Assembly (NCBI RefSeq): GCF_000374125.1 | Contig: NZ_KB893648.1 | Span: 1-64,000, forward strand | Direction of reading: 5' to 3' | Source of the DNA: Niabella aurantiaca DSM 17617 | GTDB lineage: Bacteria; Bacteroidota; Bacteroidia; Chitinophagales; Chitinophagaceae | Length of the DNA stretch: 64,000 bases | Part shown: positions 40,370 to 47,834 of the stretch, one piece after another | How the letters are laid out: every line of letters starts with the position of its first letter | Numbering within the stretch: position 1 is the stretch's first letter | The notes under the pieces: model-generated | Database searches by the model: none | The model's input: the letters and a program-made list of their open reading frames with translations, nothing else | Told to the model about the DNA's origin: nothing | Made by a program: the position numbers and the translations under genes

Positions 40370-40456
40370 AAATTAACGGTGAGTTATCGGCAATCAGCGT
40401 TGAGAATTGAAATTTCAGACAGGTCGCTCAATTCCCGATTCTCAGATCCCTATTCT
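40370..40456 (+). repeat. Two degenerate heptad arrays filling the spacer before yraN
   Basis: Array 1 (40370-40418) has seven 7-base units of consensus NNNT[GC]AG, with T fixed at position 4 in six units in a row, for example CAATCAG at 40391-40397. Array 2 (40429-40456) has four units of consensus CNATTCY, for example CGATTCT at 40436-40442, and runs into the yraN stop codon. A 7-base inverted repeat (TGAGAAT near 40402 and ATTCTCA near 40438) links the two. Confidence 0.7.
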
Positions 40457-40812
40457 TAAAGAAACACATCCTCGATCAGAAAATATTCGGGCGGCTGGCC
40501 GGTGCGGATGGTGATCGACAGGATGTCATACTGGATGCGGCAATGCCCGGGATGCTGGTAGAGGAACTCATCGGCAGCCTGTTGTAAATACCGGAATTTC
40601 TTTTTCGTAACGCTGTCTTCCGGATGGCCATATTGGTTGCTGCTTCGCGTTTTTACTTCTACAAAATGCAGTTTACCCTGTTTGGTGGCGATGATATCGA
40701 TCTCATAATGCGAATAACGCCAGTTCTGGAACAGGATGGCATAATCGTTTTCTGCCAGGTACGCCCGGGCAAGGGCTTCCCCGTGTTTTCCCAATTGATT
40801 ATGTGTCGCCAT
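40456..40812 (-). CDS. yraN: YraN family endonuclease-like protein (UPF0102)
   Basis: A 118-residue cytoplasmic protein. The first third reads MATHNQLGKHGEALARAYLAENDYAILFQNWRYSHYEIDIIA, the family signature (GxxGExxAxxxLxxxGYxILxxNxRxxxxEIDIIA). It then has HFVEVKTRSS and a final helix. The residues E-I-D and E-V-K fit a PD-(D/E)XK nuclease core, so DNA or RNA cleavage or repair is inferred. Length is normal for the family. It is divergent from manA with about 40 bases between the starts. Confidence 0.9.
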   Translation of the reverse strand: MATHNQLGKHGEALARAYLAENDYAILFQNWRYSHYEIDIIATKQGKLHFVEVKTRSSNQYGHPEDSVTKKKFRYLQQAADEFLYQHPGHCRIQYDILSITIRTGQPPEYFLIEDVFL

Positions 40813-40850
40813 TCAGTTATCTTTACCCCCAAGTTAATCTAATTTTTTAT

Positions 40851-42059
40851 ATGCAAAAGCTGGCATTACTCAAAGGGGAAGTAAAGCACTACGATTGGGG
40901 CGGTGTATCGTTCATCCCCTCCCTGCTTCAGGTCGAAAATCCGCAGATGAAACCGTTCGCCGAGTACTGGATGGGCGTGCATCCCGGGGCCAACTGTGCA
41001 CTGATGCTGGATGATGGAAGAGCCGTGCTGCTGCGGGACTATATCCGCGCAAACCCGGAAGCGCTGCTGGGGGCGGCTGTAAAAAATACATTTGGCCAGA
41101 TGCCTTATTTGTTGAAGGTACTGGATGTAAAAGATATGCTTTCCATCCAGGTGCATCCCTCCAAAGCCCAGGCACTGCTTGATTTTGAAGCAGAGAACAA
41201 AAAAGGGATTCCGTTAAATGCGCCCGACCGGAATTATAAGGATGCCAATCACAAGCCCGAGCTGATGGCGGCACTGAGCGATTTTTACCTGTTGCATGGG
41301 TTTAAACCCGAAAAAAAATTGCTGGAAACGCTGGAGGCGGTGCCGGAGCTGCATGTTTTTGTGCCGGTATTCAAGACGAAGGGATATAAGGAGCTGTATA
41401 AAATGGCGATGGAGCTGCCACAGGAAGAAGTGAACGAGTTGTTGCAGCCGCTGATCAGCCGGATCATTCCGCTGTACCAGCAGGAAAAACTGGATAAAGC
41501 TTCGGAAGACTTTTGGGCCGCCCGTGCCGCCCAAACCTTTGTTCAGCCGGGATCCATTGACCGTGGTATCTTTTCCATTTATTTTTTCAATATCCTGCAC
41601 CTCAAAACGGGCGAGGCGATCTTCCAGGATGCGGGTGTGCCCCATGCTTACCTGGAAGGATATAATGTTGAGATCATGGCCAGCTCCGACAATGTGCTGC
41701 GTGGCGGGCTGACTCCCAAACATATTGACACGGCGGAGCTGCTGAAGCACACAAAATGCGAAGCTACCCATCCGCAGGTGATCCCCGCAACGGCCGATAA
41801 AAAAGCACGGGTTTACCCGGCGCCCGTTCCGGATTTTGAGCTGCATTCTTATGATCTGAAGACCGGGGATGAAACCGTATTGCAACCGGTAACGGCCGAA
41901 CTTTTTTTGCTGACGGAAGGCGAGGTGGAGCTGACGGCAGATGATACCCGGGTGGTGCTAAAAGCGGGTACAATAGTGGCGGCGGCTTTTCCGGGAATTA
42001 CCATAAAGGCGCTGGCCGGAGCTCCCTCCCGGTTATTCCGTGCAACCGTTCCCTTATAA
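40851..42059 (+). CDS. manA: Mannose-6-phosphate isomerase, class I
   Basis: A 402-residue zinc enzyme that interconverts mannose-6-phosphate and fructose-6-phosphate. The ATG at 40851 is preferred over the longer frame because it starts MQKLALLKGEVKHYDWGG, the usual class I N-terminus. Zinc ligands appear in MLSIQVHPSK (Q and H) and NHKPELMAALSDF (H and E), and the class I signature is at GVPHAYLEGYNVEIMASSDNVLRGGLTPKHID. A cupin-like C-terminal beta domain follows. It feeds mannose into central metabolism. An imperfect -7 box TATCTTTA lies in the short divergent region shared with yraN. Confidence 0.94.
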   Translation: MQKLALLKGEVKHYDWGGVSFIPSLLQVENPQMKPFAEYWMGVHPGANCALMLDDGRAVLLRDYIRANPEALLGAAVKNTFGQMPYLLKVLDVKDMLSIQVHPSKAQALLDFEAENKKGIPLNAPDRNYKDANHKPELMAALSDFYLLHGFKPEKKLLETLEAVPELHVFVPVFKTKGYKELYKMAMELPQEEVNELLQPLISRIIPLYQQEKLDKASEDFWAARAAQTFVQPGSIDRGIFSIYFFNILHLKTGEAIFQDAGVPHAYLEGYNVEIMASSDNVLRGGLTPKHIDTAELLKHTKCEATHPQVIPATADKKARVYPAPVPDFELHSYDLKTGDETVLQPVTAELFLLTEGEVELTADDTRVVLKAGTIVAAAFPGITIKALAGAPSRLFRATVPL

Positions 42060-42090
42060 CGCTAAAAGAGCTTAATAAACTGATAGAGAC

Positions 42091-42897
42091 ATGATCCGAG
42101 AAAAATTAGTATCCCTGATATTCGAAAAAAGATCTTATTTGTGTGTGGGACTGGATACCGATCCTGCAAAGCTTCCGGCACATTTGTCGGGCGATGCGGA
42201 TGCCGTATTCCGTTTTAATAAAGCAATAATCGATGCCACGCGGTCGGCCTGTGTAGCTTATAAGATCAATACCGCCTTTTATGAGGCCCTGGGAACAAAG
42301 GGATGGGAGGCAATGGAGAAGACGGTTCACTATATCGGGGATGACCATTTTAAGATCGCGGATGCCAAGCGTGGTGATATTGGCAATACCAGCAGCCAGT
42401 ACGCCAGAGCCTTTTTTGAAACGCTTCCTTTTGATGCGGTCACCGTAGCGCCCTATATGGGTGAAGACAGTGTGCGCCCCTTCCTGGAATATGAAGGAAA
42501 GTGGGCAATTGTGCTGGGACTTACCTCCAATAAAGGCGCCCGGGATTTTGAACTGCAGGGTACCGGCGAGGGGCTGTTGTATGAAAAGGTATTAAAAACG
42601 GTTGCGGCATGGGGAACCGATCAAAACCTGATGTTTGTTGTGGGGGCTACACAGGCGGAAGCCTTTACCCGCATCCGGGAGCTGGTTCCGGACCATTTTT
42701 TGCTGGTGCCGGGTGTGGGCGCACAGGGCGGTAGCCTGGAACAGATCTCGGAGAAGGCAATGAATAAAGATTGCGGACTGCTGGTGAATGCAAGCCGGGC
42801 GGTTATTTATGCTTCCGGGAAGGAAGATTTTGCGGATGCGGCAGCGGCAGTAGCCGGGCAATACCAGACGGAAATGGCCGCCTATCTGGCTCCCTGA
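42091..42897 (+). CDS. pyrF: Orotidine-5'-phosphate decarboxylase (long form)
   Basis: A 268-residue enzyme that decarboxylates OMP to UMP, the last step of pyrimidine synthesis. The catalytic region reads [24 protein letters not shown], which holds the D-x-K-x-x-D motif. Substrate loop and barrel strands follow ([57 protein letters not shown]). Length and the KRGDIGNTS motif place it with the type 2 (long) subfamily. It sits 31 bases after manA, on the same strand, so the two may be co-transcribed. Confidence 0.95.
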   Translation: MIREKLVSLIFEKRSYLCVGLDTDPAKLPAHLSGDADAVFRFNKAIIDATRSACVAYKINTAFYEALGTKGWEAMEKTVHYIGDDHFKIADAKRGDIGNTSSQYARAFFETLPFDAVTVAPYMGEDSVRPFLEYEGKWAIVLGLTSNKGARDFELQGTGEGLLYEKVLKTVAAWGTDQNLMFVVGATQAEAFTRIRELVPDHFLLVPGVGAQGGSLEQISEKAMNKDCGLLVNASRAVIYASGKEDFADAAAAVAGQYQTEMAAYLAP

Positions 42898-43015
42898 GAA
42901 AAGAGGATAAAAACAATGTGCGGGGAAAATGGGTTTACCTGAAAAAACGGAGTGGTCTGCGGGGAAGTAGCTGCGAAGGGCCGGTTTTATTTTGCTGTTG
43001 ATGGTAACCGAGGAT

Positions 43016-43609
43016 TTACCGGGAGTATGAATCTGCCGGCATCCAGATGGTCAGCTGGCTTTCTTCAGGACCAAGGATCGGGTCTGTTTCCGGGAGCGCA
43101 ATGTTGGCAATACCATTGTTTCCATGGGCATGATTACCGCTCTGTTCTTTCTGAACCCTGGGTACCTCATTTACAGAACCGGCTCCTACGATTTTAAAGT
43201 TCTTTTCCGATTCGAGATGCCGGAGCGCTACGCCTGCGGGGATCACCACAACATCTCCTTTTTCGATGTTCGTTGTGATGCCCAATGTTCCGCCCAGTTG
43301 CCATTTTGCTTCACCGGAACAAACGCCTATAACGAGATGCGTGTTGATGTAGTAGTGCGTAAAACCAAACACCTGCAGGCGGGGAGCGGGGAACCAGCGG
43401 TTGGAAGAGAACCTGTTTTTCAGCCAGCCTTCACAGTCTTCATATTCTTTATCGAAAAAACCTCTGTAGATCAATAACGGAAGCGGGCTGTTGGGAATGT
43501 TCTTGTCTTCTTTGAAATAAAAAATGTCTGGATTGATCCTCCTTAGTTCCCAGGGGACCCATTCATGAGGGTTACTTTTTTTGAGCATGTTATTGTTATT
43601 GCAAGTCAT
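43016..43609 (-). CDS. Cupin-domain protein
   Basis: A 197-residue cytoplasmic protein. The likely start is the ATG at 43609; a second ATG at 43588 (MLKKSNPHEW) is possible. The central beta segment HLVIGVCSGEAKWQLGGTLGITTNIEKGDVVVIPAGVALRHLESEKNFKIVGAGS is a single cupin domain (GDVVVIPAGVxH). The first part of the protein is unlike common cupins (RRINPDIFYFKEDKNIPN). Two histidines near the sheet could bind a metal, but the classic HxH is not complete. Small-molecule binding or isomerisation is possible; no substrate is suggested by the context. It is convergent with pyrF. Confidence 0.75.
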   Translation of the reverse strand: MTCNNNNMLKKSNPHEWVPWELRRINPDIFYFKEDKNIPNSPLPLLIYRGFFDKEYEDCEGWLKNRFSSNRWFPAPRLQVFGFTHYYINTHLVIGVCSGEAKWQLGGTLGITTNIEKGDVVVIPAGVALRHLESEKNFKIVGAGSVNEVPRVQKEQSGNHAHGNNGIANIALPETDPILGPEESQLTIWMPADSYSR

Positions 43610-43700
43610 ATGCCAGTAACCTTCTGCGGGCAGATTTACACAATACTTTTAGAAATCTACGCGTTAACCGGTTTCAGGGCGACTTGGGGTAAAGGGGCTA

Positions 43701-43732
43701 AAAAAACCGTTGCCATTTCCGGAACGGTTTTT
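43701..43732 (-). terminator. Terminator after the lipocalin-like lipoprotein gene
   Basis: AAAAACCGTT (43702-43711) and AACGGTTTTT (43723-43732) form a perfect 10-bp stem with an 11-base loop. Read on the minus strand it ends in six T bases, 20 bases past the stop codon at 43753. This is a standard intrinsic terminator. Confidence 0.85.
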
Positions 43733-43752
43733 CATTATTTGAAGGCTAATGG

Positions 43753-44250
43753 TTATCTTCTTTCAAAGTCATAGACAATATAAATGGTCTTGCCTTCGAA
43801 AGAAATGGGTGATTGTGCAATGAAGTGCCCGTCTCCGGAGGAGGTGATCTCCAGCGAATAACCTTCTGCAACATTTTTAGACTGGTTCTTTTTTAATCCA
43901 TCTACCCGCTTGAAATTGAGATGGGTTACACCATTGGAATTGCGGGTAGACCATAAGATCTGGCGGGGACCGGTTGAGCAGTCTTGCCCGTTAATGGTAT
44001 AACTTCCATATCCATTGTTCGGAAATACCCACTCGCTGCCGTCGAAACAACTCAGCGCTACATCATCAAAGGCTTCAACCTTAAGGTTTTTGGTATCGGT
44101 TCCTTCGATGCTGGTGCCGGTTACCACCCAGGTTCCTTTAAAGTCCTGGCGGGGAACGGTGGTCGAAGCGCTTTTTTTGGTATTGGAACAGGCTGCGCCT
44201 ATAATGGAAATTGTAAGCAGGATCAGGGCAAACTGTGAAACTCTTTTCAT
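43753..44250 (-). CDS. Lipocalin-like lipoprotein
   Basis: A 165-residue exported protein. The ATG at 44250 gives a signal MKRVSQFALILLTISIIGAAC; the position before Cys is atypical (GAAC) but a lipoprotein is likely. The mature part is a small beta barrel: FKGTWVVTGTSIEG (a lipocalin-type G-x-W near the start), DDVALSCFDGSEWVFPNNGYGSYTI, HLNFKRVDGL and GEYSLEI-like strands, ending HFIAQSPISFEGKTIYIVYDFERR. This fits lipocalin-like/META-type lipoproteins of Bacteroidota. The ligand is unknown. Its transcript ends at the terminator downstream. Confidence 0.75.
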   Translation of the reverse strand: MKRVSQFALILLTISIIGAACSNTKKSASTTVPRQDFKGTWVVTGTSIEGTDTKNLKVEAFDDVALSCFDGSEWVFPNNGYGSYTINGQDCSTGPRQILWSTRNSNGVTHLNFKRVDGLKKNQSKNVAEGYSLEITSSGDGHFIAQSPISFEGKTIYIVYDFERR

Positions 44251-44387
44251 AACTGAATGTTTTTTATGCTTATGCAATTGAAGTGCCAAATTTTGAATAT
44301 AGACGACCGGGGGGTAAAATTGGTTTGACGGTTGTTGTTAAAAAACTGCATACAACGGACTGCCTGCAAATAATTAACCCGGATCAA

Positions 44388-44726
44388 CTAGATACTGAAA
44401 ATGGACTCCATGAGCATCCATTTTTCGCCAGGTTGGGCGGTTGGCAGCGCCTGTTGGTACTTCCACATGAGCTCCTCCCATTCCTGAACCTTTGTGTTTT
44501 GCGCATCCGCCGCCGCTTTTTTACTGAAAGAAAACTCCGGGGAAACCTCCATGATCATAAAGAGGCGGTTCTCTACACGGAAAATTTCCATATGCCGGAT
44601 GCCGGAATCGCGGATGCTCTGTTTGATCTCCGGCCATACGGCACGGTGATGGGCCTCATATTCCGCAATGAGCGCCGGGTCTTTTTTCAGATCCAGGGCC
44701 AGGCAATATCTTTTTAATGCTTCCAT
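44388..44726 (-). CDS. rhaM: L-rhamnose mutarotase
   Basis: A 112-residue enzyme that interconverts the alpha and beta anomers of L-rhamnose before isomerisation. The frame is open upstream, but the ATG at 44726 gives MEALKRYCLALDLKKDPALIAEYEAHHRAVWPEI, the family start. The His in HHRAVWPE and the Tyr and Trp residues in the middle correspond to the known active-site region, and FRVENRLFMIMEVS and WEELMWKYQQALP fit the fold. It is about 8 kb from the locus holding the GH78 rhamnosidase and on the opposite strand, yet fits downstream use of rhamnose. Its immediate 5' region is a heptad array, annotated separately. Confidence 0.9.
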   Translation of the reverse strand: MEALKRYCLALDLKKDPALIAEYEAHHRAVWPEIKQSIRDSGIRHMEIFRVENRLFMIMEVSPEFSFSKKAAADAQNTKVQEWEELMWKYQQALPTAQPGEKWMLMESIFSI

Positions 44727-44729
44727 TTT

Positions 44730-44757
44730 GGGATTTGAAATTTGGGATTTAAGATTT
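44730..44757 (+). repeat. Heptad array directly before rhaM
   Basis: Four 7-base units of consensus GRRATTT, such as GGGATTT at 44730-44736 and again at 44744-44750. On the coding strand of rhaM this reads AAATCCC-type units directly upstream of the ATG (44726), so the array lies in the 5' untranslated region or promoter of that gene. Confidence 0.75.
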
Positions 44758-44793
44758 GCGGAACATCTGTTAAGACACGACGAAAGCACCAAA

Positions 44794-44821
44794 CCTTTAA
44801 ACCTTGATCTTTAAACATGAA
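44794..44821 (+). repeat. Second heptad array between E1 dehydrogenase and rhaM genes
   Basis: Four 7-base units share C at position 2, T at position 4 and A at position 7, with consensus ACTTTAA (for example ACCTTGA at 44801-44807). The word is close to the CCTTGAA units at 62735-62762. It ends nine bases before the E1 gene stop. Confidence 0.55.
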
Positions 44822-44829
44822 ACTAAAGC

Positions 44830-47217
44830 TTACTCCCGCATCATATCGATCAGAACCGCAGCGATCTGTTCTGCATTAGGCTTGCTGAAATAATCCCCGT
44901 CGCTTCCGTAGCCCGGCCGGTGCTCCTTTGCGGTAACGGTACGGGGAGCTACGTCCAGGTACCGGTATCCACCCTGTTCTTCCATTACTCTATTGAACAT
45001 GAAAGCGGCTGCACCTCCCGGTACATCTTCATCAATAAAGACGATGCGGTTGGTTTTTTTCAGGGAGTCTAAAATACAGTGATGGATGTCAAACGGCAGC
45101 AGGGTTTGCACGTCGATCAGCTCGCAGCTGATGTTCAGTGCGGCAATTTTTTTTATGGCGTCCTGGATGATGCGCAGGGTAGAGCCGTAGCTGACGATCG
45201 TGATATCTGTGCCTTCCTGCAATATTTCGGGCACGCCCAAAGCAACGGTCATGGTATCCAGGTTCTCGGGCAACCGCTCTTTCAGCCGGTAACCATTAAG
45301 GCTTTCCACCACCAGCCCCGGATCGTTGCTCTGGAGCAGGGTGTTATACATGCCTGCTGCCTGCACCATATTACGGGGTACGCAAACGTGAATGCCTCTT
45401 AATGAGTTAATGATCATTCCCATGGGAGATCCGCTGTGCCAGATGCCTTCCAGCCGGTGGCCCCTGCTCCGGATGATGAGCGGACAAAACTGCTGTCCGC
45501 CGGTACGGTATTGAAGCGATGCTACATCATCTGTCAGTGGCTGCAAACCATACACCAGGTAGTCCAGGTATTGTATTTCCGCGATAGGCCTCAGGCCTCG
45601 TAATGCCAGCCCGATCCCGCGCCCCATAATACTCAGTTCATGAATGCCGGTGTCGGATATCCGCTCGGGGCCATGCTTTTTTTGCAGCCCGGCAAACCCC
45701 TGGTTCACATCGCCTATCTGGCCCAGGTCTTCTCCAAATGCCAGTACTTTGGGGTTGCTGGCAAAGAGCTGGTCAAAATAACGGTTCAGGATCTCGTAGC
45801 CATTGATCAGGGGAGCAGCTTCGGTTACCACGGGGGCAACCGGCGCAACTTTCAGGGCGCTTTTGGGCCCCTCGTTGTACAAATTTGAATTATATATCGC
45901 TGCGTTTTCCCGGCAAAGTGTATCGTAATAAGTTTGGGCACTGCCGCTCTTATCCCCGCAGATAAGGATGGCTTTGTATAAGGTCTGCAATATGTTTTTC
46001 CGCAGCGGCTCCCGGTTGGTGACCAGGTCCGGGATCAGCTTTTTGAGCGCTGCCTCTTTCTCCGGCACATCAAGTATCAGCTGGTTCAAAAGATCGCGGG
46101 TATGCTCTACCTGTTCTTTGATCGGCTTCAGGTAGGCTTTCCAGGCATTGTCCCGGCTTTCTTTTACATTCTTACGGGCGTCTGTCTCAATTTTTTCAAG
46201 CGTGGCATCGTCGGTAAGTCCGTTCTTCAGGATCCATTCCTTCATTTTTCTCAGGCAATCCCGTTCCCGCTCCCATTCCAGGCGCTCTGTAGACTTGTAC
46301 CGCTCATGGCTTCCGGAAGTACTGTGCCCCTGTGGCTGGGTCAGCTCGTCCACATGAAAAAGAACCGGCGTATGCGTTTCCCGGGCCAGGCTGATGCCTT
46401 CTTCAAAGGCCTCGATCATACCCATATAGTCCCAGCCCTTTACTTTAGAAATATAAAAGCCATTGGTTCCTTCTTCCTTTTCGAAGCCTTTTAAAGCGGC
46501 GGAGATGGATCCCTTTGTGGTTTGCATTTCCCTGGGAACAGAGATGCCGTATCCGTCGTCCCATACAAAGATCACCAGAGGGATTTGCGCCACGCCGGCC
46601 GCATTCACGGTTTCCCAGAAATGCCCTTCGCTGGTGGAAGCATCGCCGATGGTACAAAAGCAGACCTCGTTTCCGTTGTGGGACAGGTTTTTGAATTGCT
46701 GCAGTTCCGGAACTTCCCGGAAACTTTTGGATGCATAGGCCAGTCCAAAAGAACGGGGCATCTGGGCGGCAGTAGGGGCCATATCGGTGGCGGTATTTTT
46801 GATCTCTGCCAGGTTCAGCCAGTTGCCTTCGGCGTCCGCATTCCGGCTGGTATAGTGGCTGTTCATTTGCCGGCCCAGGCTGAACGGCTCGTGATCCGGA
46901 TCAGGGTCTGCATAGAGCTGGGCAAAATATTGTTGCGGAGTACCTACGCCGATGGCGAACATGAAGGTCTGGTCGCGGTAGTATCCGCTGCGCCAGTCGC
47001 CCGGTTTAAAGAATTTGGCCATTGCAACCTGGGCCACTTCCTTCCCGTCTCCAAAGATCCCGAATTTTGCCTTGCCGGTCAGTACTTCCCTCCGCCCCAG
47101 CAAGCTGGTTTCACGACTCAGGCAGGCAATATAATAGTCGTGAAGAACGCCATCTTTGAATTTGTCAAAAGAAAGCATTTCACCTGGGGTAGTAAGGTCG
47201 GAAGTCTTATTCTCCAT
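44830..47217 (-). CDS. 2-oxoacid dehydrogenase E1, fused alpha and beta subunits
   Basis: A 795-residue TPP enzyme, the E1 part of a branched-chain or related 2-oxoacid dehydrogenase. The alpha part (about 30-400) carries the TPP motif at CTIGDASTSEGHFWETVNAAGVAQIPLVIFVWDDGYGIS, and GSHERYKS near residue 300 is the alpha-loop region. After a linker (about 430-465), the beta part reads LAFGEDLGQIGDVNQGF, ISDTGIHELSIMGRGIGLALRG, and PLIIRSRGHRLEGIWHSGSPMG and ends YFSKPNAEQIAAVLIDMM. Alpha and beta fused in one chain is a well-known form in this phylum. A -7 box TATTTTTG (minus strand, 47230-47223) is only five bases from the ATG, so a later start at 47178 (MLSFDKFK) or a leaderless mRNA should be considered. 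Confidence 0.92.
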   Translation of the reverse strand: MENKTSDLTTPGEMLSFDKFKDGVLHDYYIACLSRETSLLGRREVLTGKAKFGIFGDGKEVAQVAMAKFFKPGDWRSGYYRDQTFMFAIGVGTPQQYFAQLYADPDPDHEPFSLGRQMNSHYTSRNADAEGNWLNLAEIKNTATDMAPTAAQMPRSFGLAYASKSFREVPELQQFKNLSHNGNEVCFCTIGDASTSEGHFWETVNAAGVAQIPLVIFVWDDGYGISVPREMQTTKGSISAALKGFEKEEGTNGFYISKVKGWDYMGMIEAFEEGISLARETHTPVLFHVDELTQPQGHSTSGSHERYKSTERLEWERERDCLRKMKEWILKNGLTDDATLEKIETDARKNVKESRDNAWKAYLKPIKEQVEHTRDLLNQLILDVPEKEAALKKLIPDLVTNREPLRKNILQTLYKAILICGDKSGSAQTYYDTLCRENAAIYNSNLYNEGPKSALKVAPVAPVVTEAAPLINGYEILNRYFDQLFASNPKVLAFGEDLGQIGDVNQGFAGLQKKHGPERISDTGIHELSIMGRGIGLALRGLRPIAEIQYLDYLVYGLQPLTDDVASLQYRTGGQQFCPLIIRSRGHRLEGIWHSGSPMGMIINSLRGIHVCVPRNMVQAAGMYNTLLQSNDPGLVVESLNGYRLKERLPENLDTMTVALGVPEILQEGTDITIVSYGSTLRIIQDAIKKIAALNISCELIDVQTLLPFDIHHCILDSLKKTNRIVFIDEDVPGGAAAFMFNRVMEEQGGYRYLDVAPRTVTAKEHRPGYGSDGDYFSKPNAEQIAAVLIDMMRE

Positions 47218-47222
47218 ATTGG

Positions 47223-47230
47223 CAAAAATA
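47223..47230 (-). promoter_or_regulatory. -7 box at the start of the E1 dehydrogenase gene
   Basis: On the minus strand this reads TATTTTTG, a perfect TAnnTTTG match. It is so close to the called ATG (47217) that the start site of transcription would fall on or after it. Confidence 0.45.
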
Positions 47231-47310
47231 GGGATATCACAATATACTCATTGCTGAATAATTTTTCAAAGATGCGTGCAACTTTTGGAAACTATTGAAC
47301 ATCTATACCG

Positions 47311-47318
47311 TAATTTTG
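47311..47318 (+). promoter_or_regulatory. -7 box upstream of the DUF1573 gene
   Basis: TAATTTTG matches TAnnTTTG, and a TTTG at 47284-47287 is a possible -33 box, 23 bases upstream. The 5' leader would be about 30 bases. Confidence 0.55.
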
Positions 47319-47353
47319 TTGTTTTTATAGCTGTAGTTAATAAAAATAGGATT

Positions 47354-47743
47354 ATGAAGCAATTTTACCTTTTCGCAGTTTTGTTTTTTATGGGGTTTGC
47401 TGTTACCGCCAAAGCACAGGAGGCCGTGCCGGCAGACAAAGTGATCAAAATGGCAAAAGAAGAGTATAACGTAGGGAAATTAAAATATAAAAAAGGAACC
47501 TCCTTTTTTATGGAATTTACCAATATCAGCAAAAAACCGGTGATCGTGGAAAGTGTACTGGTAGGATGCGGTTGTACGGTAGCCGAAAAACCTTCTGCTC
47601 CGATAATGCCAGGTAAAGTAGGTAAAATAAAAGTGGGGTATGATGCTACAGCAGCAGCAGGCAGTTCGTTTAAAAAAGATGTAACGATAAAGATCAAGGG
47701 TGCCCAGCCCAAAACGGTATATTTTACCGGTGAGATTATCTAA
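47354..47743 (+). CDS. DUF1573 exported protein
   Basis: A 129-residue periplasmic protein. The ATG at 47354 gives a signal peptide (MKQFYLFAVLFFMGFAVTAKAQ); the longer frame to 47276 does not. The rest is one immunoglobulin-like DUF1573 domain: FFMEFTNISKKPVIVESVLVGCGCTVAEKPSAPIMPGKVGKIKVGYDATAAAGSSFKKDVTIKIKG. The C-G-C-T motif with the K-P-x-x-P pattern is the family hallmark. Function is unknown; it is common in Bacteroidota and probably scaffolds surface proteins. It is divergent from the E1 dehydrogenase gene. Confidence 0.9.
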   Translation: MKQFYLFAVLFFMGFAVTAKAQEAVPADKVIKMAKEEYNVGKLKYKKGTSFFMEFTNISKKPVIVESVLVGCGCTVAEKPSAPIMPGKVGKIKVGYDATAAAGSSFKKDVTIKIKGAQPKTVYFTGEII

Positions 47744-47809
47744 GAGTTTAGTTTTTTTAGTTTTATTGAACAGTTTTAACTTATTCCATCTGTAAAGGTG
47801 GAATTTTTT

Positions 47810-47817
47810 TATTTTTG
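47810..47817 (+). promoter_or_regulatory. -7 box upstream of the aminotransferase gene
   Basis: TATTTTTG fits TAnnTTTG and lies 17 bases before the ATG, giving a leader of about 12 bases. No strong -33 box was seen. Confidence 0.5.
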
Positions 47818-47834
47818 CACCCTTATTTTTCAGT

